Assembly: GCA_900769355.1 (NCBI GenBank)
Contig: CAAGGG010000068.1
Location: 20,027-84,026 of the forward strand
Direction of reading: 5' to 3'
Length of the DNA stretch: 64,000 bases
Source of the DNA: Candidatus Gastranaerophilales bacterium
GTDB lineage: Bacteria; Cyanobacteriota; Vampirovibrionia; Gastranaerophilales; Gastranaerophilaceae
Below, piece after piece: positions 24,682 through 32,548 of the stretch (the stretch's first letter is position 1; the number at the start of each line of letters is the position of its first letter). The position numbers and the translations under genes were made by a program. The notes below the pieces were generated by a model, which saw nothing but the letters and a program-made list of their open reading frames with translations, made no database searches and was not told where the DNA came from.

Positions 24682-25227
24682 TTATCGTAAGCTAAATTTG
24701 CAGCCGCAGTAATTTTGTCTGTATAAGCCTAATTCTTTGGAAATTTTGTTTGTTTTTAAAAATCCGTCTTTCTTTTTAAAATCTATTGCAAGGAATTCCA
24801 AATTATTTTCTTGGGCAATTTGTTGACCTATTTCTGAAAGTTTTTGAAAGTTTTTGTGAGGGCTAATTACAATTGAGGTGGTAAAAGTTTTTATTCCTCG
24901 AGATTTTGTAAATTCTGCCGTCTTTTTTAGGCGAAGTTCAAAACATTTGTCGCATCTTTTTCCACGTTCTGGCTCAAGTTCTAAGCCGTTTGCGACTTTG
25001 TAAAACTCTTCGGGATTATATTCCGCTTCAACCAACTCGCAGCCAAAATGAGCGCATAGTGTGCGTTCTGCATCAAGCCGTTTTTGGTATTCTTCTGCGG
25101 GATAAATATTAGGGTTGTAAAAATACACAACAACTTGATATCCTGCATCTATCAAGCTAGACACAGGATATCCGGAACAAATTCCGCAACAGGCGTGAAG
25201 AACTATTTTATTTTTCTTCTGCTCCAT
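24682..25227 (-). CDS. queH: Epoxyqueuosine reductase QueH
   Basis: Last step of queuosine biosynthesis in tRNA (epoxyqueuosine to queuosine), the non-cobalamin alternative to QueG. The 181-residue protein has the full set of conserved cysteines: LHACCGICSGYP (C13, C14, C17), RCDKCFELRL near 90, and NYCGCKFS near the C-terminus, which bind an iron-sulfur cluster and a nearby metal. EFLAIDFKKKDGF is also family typical. ATG 25227 lies inside the end of the VKOR-DsbA gene (20-bp overlap), so the two are translationally coupled. No queC/D/E genes are in the window. Confidence 0.92.
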   Translation of the reverse strand: MEQKKNKIVLHACCGICSGYPVSSLIDAGYQVVVYFYNPNIYPAEEYQKRLDAERTLCAHFGCELVEAEYNPEEFYKVANGLELEPERGKRCDKCFELRLKKTAEFTKSRGIKTFTTSIVISPHKNFQKLSEIGQQIAQENNLEFLAIDFKKKDGFLKTNKISKELGLYRQNYCGCKFSLR

Positions 25228-26401
25228 ACTTTTTCACCCATTCTTTAAATTCCTTGTATGTTTTCACTCCAACGTAAGCCTCGTTGTTAATCATAGTTGT
25301 TGGAGTTCCGTTTATGCCTTTGTGAGCGGCAAAATCAATATCTGCTTTAATTTTTTCAAAAGTTTCAGTACTGTTTGCGTCTTCTTGAAGTTTTTGAGTG
25401 TCAAATTTTGCTTTTTTTGCTAATTTTAAAATTGCTTCTTCTGTTTGCGGTTTGTTTTCAAACAAAATCTCATTCATTTCCCATAGACGTCCTTGTTTTT
25501 CTGCAGCAACAGAATATCTCGCATCTACGCAAGAGCCAACGTGGAATGGAGCTTGTAAGTAAGGATTACATTCTGTATCCAACGGATAATTCCTGTGAAC
25601 GATTTTGACATTTTTCATTTCTTTTGCAAGTTTATGCATCATAACGTTGTGCACAGGGCAAATCGGACATTGATAGTCTGAATATACGTTTACAACAACT
25701 TTTGCATTCTCATCACCCAAAAGATTTCCCTTTACGGCATATTGATTTTTCTTATGTCTGAATTCTTTGAATTCCATTTGTCGTTTAACCTGCGGAGCGA
25801 ACTTAAACGTAACTCTTGTGTATGTTAAAAAACCGACAGCAACTGCCATTACAGCGATAAATGCGATTAAATATTTTTTGATTTTGATTGCATCTAAAAA
25901 GTCTTGAACACTTTGTTTAATAGAATGAACAAAGCCGCCGTTTTGGAAATCCGTTGCAACACAACCGATTGCGAGGTTCAAGATGTATGTGAAAGCGCAC
26001 AAAATACATAGCTTTTTAATGTCAAATAGACTTAAACATAACAAAATCATAGAAACAATGAATGCAAATAAGCCTAATGATGCGATGTAATCAAGTGGAT
26101 TTTTGAAAACTTCCATAAACTTAAATAGTTTTATGTTTTTTAATTTGTCAGCAAAAAGCATTACAAAAACAAATGCATAGTAGAACATTCCCCAATATGC
26201 CAGTGGAATTCCTAAAAATTGGGATTCTGTGGTTCTTGCAATCCCGTCACAGTCAATAAATTCATTTATTGAACAAAAACTCGGGAGCGCAAACTGATCA
26301 AAATTCGCGCTATAATAAATTATAGCAAGTTTAATTGTTGTAATTATGCCGACAAGTGCTATTGCCGCGATTGAAATCTTTTTCTTCATTGCCTTTTCCA
26401 T
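25208..26401 (-). CDS. VKOR-DsbA fusion (disulfide-bond-forming membrane protein)
   Basis: A 397-residue protein that both oxidises quinone and introduces disulfides outside the cytoplasm. Residues 1-200 are a vitamin K epoxide reductase-like domain with about five membrane helices, loop cysteines C43 and C51 and the active CxxC C132-C135 (LCILC); residues 225-397 are a DsbA/thioredoxin domain with CPIC (C245-C248) and the cis-proline loop NGTPTT. Cyanobacteria and relatives use such fusions in place of DsbB. ATG 26401 is chosen for its AGGAG ten nt upstream; the frame extends to 26437 without a signal. Exported Cys-rich proteins in the window (for example the prepilin at 43826) are likely clients. 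Confidence 0.92.
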   Translation of the reverse strand: MEKAMKKKISIAAIALVGIITTIKLAIIYYSANFDQFALPSFCSINEFIDCDGIARTTESQFLGIPLAYWGMFYYAFVFVMLFADKLKNIKLFKFMEVFKNPLDYIASLGLFAFIVSMILLCLSLFDIKKLCILCAFTYILNLAIGCVATDFQNGGFVHSIKQSVQDFLDAIKIKKYLIAFIAVMAVAVGFLTYTRVTFKFAPQVKRQMEFKEFRHKKNQYAVKGNLLGDENAKVVVNVYSDYQCPICPVHNVMMHKLAKEMKNVKIVHRNYPLDTECNPYLQAPFHVGSCVDARYSVAAEKQGRLWEMNEILFENKPQTEEAILKLAKKAKFDTQKLQEDANSTETFEKIKADIDFAAHKGINGTPTTMINNEAYVGVKTYKEFKEWVKKYGAEEK

Positions 26402-26518
26402 AAATAAAGTTCTCCTATCAATAACGTTATGATACAATTTTTACAAAAATAAATCAATACCGCAAGGAAGAATATTTTAATCCTCTATTTGGGTAATTTT
26501 TGTGTTTAATTCAGGTAC

Positions 26519-26547
26519 TTGAATAAATATTAATAATATGTTATAAT
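26519..26547 (+). promoter_or_regulatory. Promoter for the 26579 gene
   Basis: TTGAAT (26519-26524), 17 bp, perfect TATAAT (26542-26547); start about 26554, 25 nt before the TTG start codon. Confidence 0.7.
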
Positions 26548-26578
26548 TAGGACACGTAGTATTTTTCGAGAGGTTGAT

Positions 26579-27331
26579 TTGAAAAAAAATATTTTTGAGA
26601 TGTTTCTAAACAGAGTTTTGAATGTCCCATTGTGGATTAAGCAAGTTATGTATCTTAAGCTTGCAGAAGAGATGCGGGAAAAATCTTGCGAAGACTTTTT
26701 GCGAGAACATAAAGACGATATTTTTTCAACTTTTGTTCCGACGTTGACTTTCAAAGGAAAAACGGAGTTAGCAGAGCATCGCTATGGACTGGATACAAAT
26801 ATTTATAATTTCCTTCAAGGTTGTGCAAACGGATATTGTATGATTGAAATTTCTGTCAACACATTCCTTTCTATGGAAGAAGTTGCAAAATATTATGAAC
26901 TTTGTTTGGAACAAAATTTTGTTAAAAATCCAGAGTCGAAAGAAATTCATGCAATGGCAGGCTATATTGCCGGAAAATTTAGGATTGGCGAGTATTTTAA
27001 ACAAAAAGAAGATATCACGGTTGATGATTTGCAACAGGCTATTTTGGCGTATCGAAATGCTAAAGATGCAGGTCAAGAGAAGAGTTTTGGGGAAATATTG
27101 ATTGATTTAAAATTTGTAACCGAAAAACAATTGAAGTCGGTTCTTGCATTGAAAGAAGAAGCAAAAAAACGTTTTATTCTTGATTATACATCTGTTCCTC
27201 AACCGTCAACAACATATTCAAATGATACTCAAAAACTTGAAGATGAAGTTGCAAAACTAAAAGACGAAAATATTAAATTGAAGAGAAAAATGCTTCAATT
27301 ACTGGAATTGGTAAAGAAAAATGGTCAATAA
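26579..27331 (+). CDS. GspE/PilB N-domain-like protein with C-terminal coiled coil
   Basis: A 250-residue cytosolic protein. Near residues 175-205 it reads FGEILIDLKFVTEKQLKSVLALKEE, the pattern of the GspE N-terminal (MshEN/T2SSE_N) domain found in pilus and secretion ATPases, but the ATPase itself is missing. The last 45 residues (LEDEVAKLKDENIKLKRKML...) form a leucine-zipper-like coiled coil. The first part has no recognisable domain. TTG 26579 is the chosen start, with GAGAGG upstream and a consensus promoter; ATG 26600 would be an alternative. It overlaps the asparaginase gene by 11 bp. It could be a pilus-assembly or regulatory adaptor serving the scattered prepilins; this is inference. 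Confidence 0.65.
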   Translation: MKKNIFEMFLNRVLNVPLWIKQVMYLKLAEEMREKSCEDFLREHKDDIFSTFVPTLTFKGKTELAEHRYGLDTNIYNFLQGCANGYCMIEISVNTFLSMEEVAKYYELCLEQNFVKNPESKEIHAMAGYIAGKFRIGEYFKQKEDITVDDLQQAILAYRNAKDAGQEKSFGEILIDLKFVTEKQLKSVLALKEEAKKRFILDYTSVPQPSTTYSNDTQKLEDEVAKLKDENIKLKRKMLQLLELVKKNGQ

Positions 27332-28277
27332 TAATACAGAACCAGAATTGCTTGTAGAATTTGTGAGAGATGGGCTTGTAGAACAGGAACATTATGGCTT
27401 TATCGTGCTTGCGGACAAAAACAGAGCCTTTGATTTTACAGGTGATGCAAAAAGTTATCCGTTCTTTTTAAGATCTTGTGCAAAACCTTTGCAAGCAAGT
27501 CTTTTGATAGATTATGGAATGGATAAATTCTATGATATGACAGAGGCGGAAATTGCGATTTGTTGCGCATCTCACGCCGGAGAAGAAATTCATGTAAAAA
27601 CAGCAAAAGCTCTTTTAGATAAAATCGGACTTGAGGAAAGTTTCTTGAAATGTGGTTTACATAAACCCTTATCTAAGACAGAGCAAGCAAAAATGCTGTT
27701 AAACGGGGCACCTGTCCATGCACTGCAAAACAATTGTTCCGGAAAACATGTTATGATGCTTGGATTGTGTAAGATGAAGGGCTGGGATTTGGAAACTTAT
27801 GACAAGTCTGAACACCCGCTTCAACGGGCAATAAAAGAGCAAATCTATAAACTTTGTCAAGTGAAAAAGGAGTATCCTGTAACAACTGACGGGTGTGGAG
27901 TTCCGATAATGTCTATGCCTTTGACAAATATGCTACATGGGTATTTGAACTTGTTCTGTAATCCGAAATATGAAAAAATCAAAAATGCATTTTTGAATAA
28001 TCCTTACATAATCGGTGGTGAGGACAGAAGCGATACAAAGATTATTGAAAATTCAAAAAATATTGTTGCAAAAGTTGGAGCCGGTGGGCTTTGTGTTGTT
28101 GTAAATGTTGCAACGGAAGAAGCTTTTGTTGTGAAAATTTGCGATTGCAATATGCAAGCGAGAGAACTTGTTGTTGCAAAGGTTTTGGAAAATCTTCATT
28201 GGGCAAATATTCCGGAAGATAAAGAAATTAAAACTCTTCACGGTCAAAAAGTCGGTGAAATTGAAATTTTGGTATAG
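27321..28277 (+). CDS. Asparaginase II family protein (thermolabile, Rhizobium type)
   Basis: A 318-residue member of the asparaginase II family, which hydrolyses L-asparagine to aspartate and ammonia and is unrelated to the classical bacterial type I/II enzymes. Family signatures are visible: FLRSCAKPLQA (about 49-59), CASHAGEEIH (about 86-95), NNCSGKHVMML (about 134-144), and VTTDGCGVPIMSMP (about 186-199). ATG 27321 lies inside the upstream gene (11-bp overlap), so translation is probably coupled. No signal peptide, hence cytosolic. The domain is complete. The pairing with a GspE-N-like protein is unexplained. Confidence 0.88.
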   Translation: MVNNNTEPELLVEFVRDGLVEQEHYGFIVLADKNRAFDFTGDAKSYPFFLRSCAKPLQASLLIDYGMDKFYDMTEAEIAICCASHAGEEIHVKTAKALLDKIGLEESFLKCGLHKPLSKTEQAKMLLNGAPVHALQNNCSGKHVMMLGLCKMKGWDLETYDKSEHPLQRAIKEQIYKLCQVKKEYPVTTDGCGVPIMSMPLTNMLHGYLNLFCNPKYEKIKNAFLNNPYIIGGEDRSDTKIIENSKNIVAKVGAGGLCVVVNVATEEAFVVKICDCNMQARELVVAKVLENLHWANIPEDKEIKTLHGQKVGEIEILV

Positions 28278-28342
28278 ACAGTACAATTTTGCTTAATTTT
28301 GTTCGGTAGAGGCAAAAATTCTGTAATAGTCGGTGTTAATGT

Positions 28343-28690
28343 TTATATCAAAAAGTTAATGCAGGCACCTTTGTCGTATTGTTTGATTATGGGGAGCATA
28401 AATCTTTCGTATGCCGGAGATGCCATAATATAGGCTTCTTTGCTCCAAGGAAAGAAAACGCAGCCAAATTCTTTGTCAAAAAATCCTGATTTAGCACGAA
28501 TTTTTGCTGCAGCAGCCATTTTATCGGTCATTACATTGTTGCAGTAAATCGTTTTATGCCCAAGATTTAAAAATCCTGTCTTTTTAAGATGCATTGCGAC
28601 ATTTCGAACGGACTCAAATTTAGGGTTAGAGAGTTTAATTCCGTTGAATGATAAATTGTTTGAAGAGTTGTTTTGTATTTGCATATTCAT
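28343..28690 (-). CDS. Hypothetical protein with N-terminal NxLSFxG motif
   Basis: A 115-residue protein starting MNMQIQNNSSNNLSFNGIKL. No family is recognised. A short Asn/Ser-rich start ending in SF-G is shared with proteins at 28720 (NCSFGS) and 58955 (SVSFSGN), each followed by an unrelated body, which suggests a common N-terminal tag. The body is basic and contains two cysteines (IYCNN, CVFFPW). No strong ribosome-binding site precedes ATG 28690. It follows the gene at 28720 by 29 bp on the same strand and may be in its transcript. Confidence 0.6.
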   Translation of the reverse strand: MNMQIQNNSSNNLSFNGIKLSNPKFESVRNVAMHLKKTGFLNLGHKTIYCNNVMTDKMAAAAKIRAKSGFFDKEFGCVFFPWSKEAYIMASPAYERFMLPIIKQYDKGACINFLI

Positions 28691-28719
28691 TCAAAAAACG
28701 TGAATAAAAATTTTTGCTA

Positions 28720-29025
28720 TTAATCATTTGATTTTTTGTGGTTTATAAATAAATCATAAATAGTAGCTAGTCCAATTCCCACAAATGTGCCTGCTAAAGT
28801 GTTTTTCCATTTGCCAACAATGTTTGGAGCTTTGGTTTTTGCAAGAACCTGTTTCCCATCACTTGTGACATGTGAAACGATATCTGCACCATCAATTTCT
28901 TTTAGCGGAATTTTGTAGCCGACAAAAGCGGCAACGCCGGAAATTAGAGGATATTTGATTGGGTTAGAATTCTTTTTTCTATCGTCACTACCAAAAGAAC
29001 AGTTCCGTATTGCTTCAATTTTCAT
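28720..29025 (-). CDS. Hypothetical small membrane protein with N-terminal SFG motif
   Basis: A 101-residue protein: N-terminal MKIEAIRNCSFGSDDRKKN, a hydrophobic stretch KYPLISGVAAFVGYKIPL, a charged middle and a second hydrophobic stretch TLAGTFVGIGLATIYDLF followed by HKK. Two membrane segments with short tails are likely. AGAGGTAA lies close to ATG 29025. Nothing identifies the function. It is the first gene of a two-gene unit with 28343 and is divergent from the candidate RNA at 29128. Confidence 0.6.
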   Translation of the reverse strand: MKIEAIRNCSFGSDDRKKNSNPIKYPLISGVAAFVGYKIPLKEIDGADIVSHVTSDGKQVLAKTKAPNIVGKWKNTLAGTFVGIGLATIYDLFINHKKSND

Positions 29026-29127
29026 TTAAGTTACCTCTGCTTATATTATAAAATCAACAAGATTTTTTTGATATTTTTGACCTTCTTTTTTTACACTCTT
29101 TACAAAATTTTTATTTATACTATCATA

Positions 29128-29258
29128 GTTATATGAACAGACAATCACGACGAAATGTAAGAGATTTTTAAAGGCTTGTTATAAGACACGCTTACATTCG
29201 TTGTAAAAAAGTTTTTTATTTCAAGACCTTTCCCCCCGAAGGGTCATTTTTTTTTGTT
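29128..29258 (+). ncRNA. Candidate small RNA with long stem and intrinsic terminator
   Basis: ACGACGAAATGTAAG (about 29147-29161) pairs with CTTACATTCGTTGT (about 29189-29202) to form a 13-14-bp stem, followed by an AT-rich linker and a terminator (GACCTTTC, loop, GAAGGGTC, then nine Ts; 29224-29258). There is no coding frame of useful size. An AT-rich upstream region with TTTACA and TATACT elements could hold the promoter, but spacing is not consensus. The structure matches no RNA family I know by sight. Confidence 0.4.
29224..29258 (+). terminator. Intrinsic terminator of the candidate RNA
   Basis: GACCTTTC pairs with GAAGGGTC (one G-T pair), C-rich loop, followed by a run of nine Ts. It lies 198 nt after the divergent start at 29025, so it can only belong to a plus-strand non-coding transcript. 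Confidence 0.75.
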
Positions 29259-29336
29259 AATAATCGTAAACAAATTCAATTTATTAGGCAAAAATAAACA
29301 TTGATGTTACTTATAGAAAAAGTGAAAGGTAGAAGA

Positions 29337-29420
29337 ATGCAAGAAAATATCCGACGAACCTCAATAATAAAGGCGAATGCCCCAATCGTCAAATTAATGA
29401 ACTTAATTTGGGGTCTATAG
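29337..29420 (+). CDS. Possible 27-residue leader peptide upstream of the 29464 gene
   Basis: ATG 29337 is preceded by AAAGGTAG and opens a 27-codon frame (MQENIRRTSIIKANAPIVKL...) ending at TAG 29418-29420. Its second half overlaps a hairpin, CAAATTAA/TTAATTTG, extended by CCCC/GGGG. A short ORF overlapping a hairpin ahead of a gene is the layout of a translational attenuator, but the peptide has no obvious sensor residues. Confidence 0.3.
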   Translation: MQENIRRTSIIKANAPIVKLMNLIWGL

Positions 29421-29463
29421 TACTTAATTATTGAGTGGTGATTTTCGCCACGGGAAGGAAAAA

Positions 29464-30837
29464 ATGATACCCGCAATTACTGCAAGCAGCATATATTCAA
29501 CATTAGGAAACAGCAACTCCCTTGTCCCTATGGCTATCAAAGACATAGCTAACAGTGTCGGACTTACGGCAGGTTCTTATATTACAGGCGACAAGCTTGA
29601 AGGCAAAGACAGATTTTTAGATGAATTCGGAACACAAGCTATTTGGCTTTTTGGAATTCCGGCATATAAAAAATTATTAGATTTAACACTTTACAAAGCA
29701 TTGAAAATCGATCCGACTTTCGATGTTAGAAATTTTGCTAAAAACAGAGGCAAAATTCTTGAAAAATCAATAGAATACGCAGATTCTTCTATCAAAGAGA
29801 GCTTGAAAAATGCGACAAAGAACCCTAAATTCAGTAAAAATCTTGCTATGGGAAAATTTGTTGTATCTACTGCATTAACAATCCTTTCATACGCAGGTTT
29901 GACTAAATACAGACATAATCAAACCAAAAAAGCGGCTCAAAAAGAGATTATGGAAGAAATGAAGCTGATGAACAAAGATAATCAGGACAAATTCTTCTAT
30001 ACAAATCCGTCAGAAAAGAAAGCTTTTGCAGATCTTCACAAAAAACAACAATCTAAACAGCCGGCTTTCACAGGAAGTATCCAAGATTTTATGTACAATC
30101 CGGTGAAAAACCTAATGATTTTGGACGGTTCTATTACGGCTGAAAGACTCGGAGAATCGAGAAACAAACAGGAATTTATCGGTTATTCAATCAAAGAAGG
30201 TTCTTTCTGGGCGTTTATGTACTTTGCAAGTAAACCTATTCAAAAATTCTTGGAAAACAGAGTTGAAAAGAATAAACCTGCTTCAATCGATTTGGACGCA
30301 AGAGTTATTGAATGTAAAGAGCTTGAAAAAGCATTTAAAGACGGAACTTTGACAAAGAGTGCAGATAATATTTTGGGTATGAAAACTTACGAAAATCTAC
30401 TTGAATTTATCCACAACAATCCTGATGATTTTGTCGTTAAAATGGCTAAAAAATCTGATATTTTACCTACATTGAAACACGCGACTCAGGCTGATGATGT
30501 GGATTACAGAAAATTTATCGATCTTGATGAGTTTCAAGGTGTTGCAGAAAAATTGAAAAAATTAGCGGGTAAATTTGAAGAGTTCAAAAATATTCACGGA
30601 ATAATTATCGAAAAAATCAATGGTGAAAACGTCGATAATACTTTGGGTGCCTTTTTGAAAAACGTTAAAAAACTGAAAAGAACGTCAATCATTACAAATA
30701 TCGGTGCATGTATCGGTGCTTTAGGAATTTTGGCTCCGGCATTGATGATTGCGATGAGAAAATTTGACAAAAATCAAGGGTTCCAAGTTAAGGAAGATTT
30801 GAAAAAAGAGATGCTTGCTAAATCTGAACAGAAATAA
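29464..30837 (+). CDS. Hypothetical membrane-associated protein, 457 residues
   Basis: No known family. Start ATG 29464 follows GGGAAGG; the frame extends to GTG 29431 without a signal. The N-terminal part (MIPAITASSIYSTLGNSNSL) leads to amphipathic helices, a hydrophobic segment FVVSTALTILSYAGLTKYRH near 140, a stretch PAFTGSIQDFMYNPVKNLMI near 205, a long charged helical region, and a final hydrophobic helix (NIGACIGALGILAPALMIAM) with a basic tail. The general layout recalls the protein at 9040. It overlaps the convergent flavoprotein gene by 20 bp. Probably specific to this bacterial lineage. Confidence 0.7.
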   Translation: MIPAITASSIYSTLGNSNSLVPMAIKDIANSVGLTAGSYITGDKLEGKDRFLDEFGTQAIWLFGIPAYKKLLDLTLYKALKIDPTFDVRNFAKNRGKILEKSIEYADSSIKESLKNATKNPKFSKNLAMGKFVVSTALTILSYAGLTKYRHNQTKKAAQKEIMEEMKLMNKDNQDKFFYTNPSEKKAFADLHKKQQSKQPAFTGSIQDFMYNPVKNLMILDGSITAERLGESRNKQEFIGYSIKEGSFWAFMYFASKPIQKFLENRVEKNKPASIDLDARVIECKELEKAFKDGTLTKSADNILGMKTYENLLEFIHNNPDDFVVKMAKKSDILPTLKHATQADDVDYRKFIDLDEFQGVAEKLKKLAGKFEEFKNIHGIIIEKINGENVDNTLGAFLKNVKKLKRTSIITNIGACIGALGILAPALMIAMRKFDKNQGFQVKEDLKKEMLAKSEQK

Positions 30838-31942
30838 TTCCTTGTGCGGCTAAATAACCGGTAGACCAACAGTTTTGAAGGTTAAAACCGCCACAAAATC
30901 CGTCGATATCCATAACTTCTCCACAAAAATAAATGCGTGGAACAAGTTTTGATTGCATATCTTTCTGATTAATTTCTTTTAAGTCCACTCCACCGGCTGT
31001 AACAACCTCGCCGTCCGGGAAAGTACCTATTACACAGATCTCAAAATTTTGCAGTTTTGTAAGAATTTTATCTCGGGTTTTGCCGTCAATCATGTGACTC
31101 TTTGTATCAGGATTAATTTTTAATTCTGTCAAAACGAACTCTGCAAAGGACTTGGGAACGTGTTCTGACAAAAGGTTTTTGATGCTTTTGTGAGGATTTG
31201 AGTTTAATTCTGTTTGTAAATCAACTTCCCCAATGAAATCAAAATTCAACTTGTATGGGAAACTTTCCCTTGCTCGGAGTGATGAAATTTCATAAATCTT
31301 TGGTCCTGAAATTCCTTTGTGTGTGAACAAAATGTCATTTATGCAAACTCCGCTAATTGATGCAAAATTCTCTTTTGTCAAAAGCCCAACAAGAGCTGGT
31401 TTCGGCTCAATGATTTTATGACCAAGCATTTTTATCAAGTCATAAGATGCATGTCCGCCACTTGAAATTACAACAAAGTCTGCGTTGTACGCTCCCATAT
31501 TGGTCACAACAGAAAAAATTTCGTCTTGTCGATTAATTCTCAAAGCATTTTCTTTGATAAATCGAACTTTTTTTAGTGCTTGTAAAAAGTGTTCACGCAC
31601 ATCTTTTGCGTTATTAGACTTTGGAAAAATACGCATATTTTCTTGAGTATATGTTTCAACTCCGATTTTTTCAAAAAAATCAATCGTATCAGCTGTAGAA
31701 AATTTTGAAAAAACAGAGTACAAAAACTTTTCACCCCGAGGATAATTTTTTGCGAGTTCTTTAAAATCAAATTCAGCATGGCATAAATTACATCTTCCGC
31801 CCCCTGTTGGAAGTATGGTTTTTAATGGTGTATTCTTTTCAATTACGGTAACATCAAAATCGTTTTGCAAAAAATACGCGCACATGCACCCCGCAGGACC
31901 ACCACCGATGATAACGACCTTAGATTTCAACTCTTGTGCCAT
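30818..31942 (-). CDS. HI0933/BaiN-family flavoprotein (NAD(P)/FAD-dependent oxidoreductase)
   Basis: A 374-residue flavoprotein of the HI0933 (YhiN/BaiN) family: FAD-binding VVIIGGGPAGCMCAYFL at 9-25, GGGRCNL near 48, SSGGHASYDL near 164, a substrate insertion domain, and GEVMDIDGFCGGFNLQNCWSTG near the C-terminus binding FAD again. Physiological substrates are generally unknown; BaiN in Clostridium acts on bile-acid intermediates, but that activity cannot be inferred here. The ATG at 31942 overlaps the end of folK by 23 bp, so the two are coupled. Its 3' end overlaps the convergent gene at 29464 by 20 bp. It has the family's usual length (about 375-420). Confidence 0.88.
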   Translation of the reverse strand: MAQELKSKVVIIGGGPAGCMCAYFLQNDFDVTVIEKNTPLKTILPTGGGRCNLCHAEFDFKELAKNYPRGEKFLYSVFSKFSTADTIDFFEKIGVETYTQENMRIFPKSNNAKDVREHFLQALKKVRFIKENALRINRQDEIFSVVTNMGAYNADFVVISSGGHASYDLIKMLGHKIIEPKPALVGLLTKENFASISGVCINDILFTHKGISGPKIYEISSLRARESFPYKLNFDFIGEVDLQTELNSNPHKSIKNLLSEHVPKSFAEFVLTELKINPDTKSHMIDGKTRDKILTKLQNFEICVIGTFPDGEVVTAGGVDLKEINQKDMQSKLVPRIYFCGEVMDIDGFCGGFNLQNCWSTGYLAAQGIISVQI

Positions 31943-32429
31943 ACAAAAATACCATTTCGGGGTTTTCTAAATCGTTGTGAAGTTGTGTGATTGTTTTGTG
32001 CAAAACAGGGTGTTCAAAATTAGGAATAAGTTCCAATAACGGAACAAGTGTGAATGCACGCAAATGCACATATTTGTGTGGGATTGTTAAGTTTTCTTCA
32101 TTTATAATCTCTTTGTTGTAGAATAAAATATCAATATCAATAGTTCTGTCTTTATAGTCTTTTTCCCCTTCTGTGCGTTTGCGCCCGAGCTGAGTCTCTA
32201 TTCTTTGGCATTCTGTAAGTAAATTTTGTGGAGAAAGAGTCGTTTTTACTTCAACAACGGCATTAACAAACCAAGTTTCAGTTTTCATTCCCCAAGGTTC
32301 AGATTCATAAAAAGCTGAAGTTCTGATTAGAGAAATTCCATCAGTAGCATTTAGCAGGCTTGTAGCTTGTTGCACAAAACCAATTCTGTCGCCTTTATTT
32401 GAACCTAAACTTAAATACGCTATTGCCAT
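31920..32429 (-). CDS. folK: 2-amino-4-hydroxy-6-hydroxymethyldihydropteridine diphosphokinase (HPPK)
   Basis: Transfers pyrophosphate from ATP to the pterin in folate synthesis. The 169-residue protein has the HPPK motifs YLSLGSNKGDR (5-15), FYESEPWG (about 40-47), and the metal/ATP-binding DRTIDIDILFYN near 93-104 with IPHKYVHLRAFTLVPLLEL after it. The length is typical. It overlaps the flavoprotein gene (23 bp), and its start is 119 bp from the terminator of the ferritin-like gene upstream. No folP or folB is adjacent. Confidence 0.95.
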   Translation of the reverse strand: MAIAYLSLGSNKGDRIGFVQQATSLLNATDGISLIRTSAFYESEPWGMKTETWFVNAVVEVKTTLSPQNLLTECQRIETQLGRKRTEGEKDYKDRTIDIDILFYNKEIINEENLTIPHKYVHLRAFTLVPLLELIPNFEHPVLHKTITQLHNDLENPEMVFLYGTRVEI

Positions 32430-32493
32430 ACTTGTATTCTAAAGTTTTTTGCGAGCGTTGTCAACATGAAAATTTAACTCTTTTTAGCTTTAT

Positions 32494-32533
32494 ATAAAAA
32501 GTCGAATTCAAATATGAATATTGAATTCGACTT
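32494..32533 (-). terminator. Intrinsic terminator for the 32549 gene
   Basis: AAGTCGAATTCAA and TTGAATTCGACTT form a perfect 13-bp stem with a 9-nt loop; on the minus strand TTTTTATA follows. Confidence 0.8.
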
Positions 32534-32548
32534 CTTAAAAATAAAATT

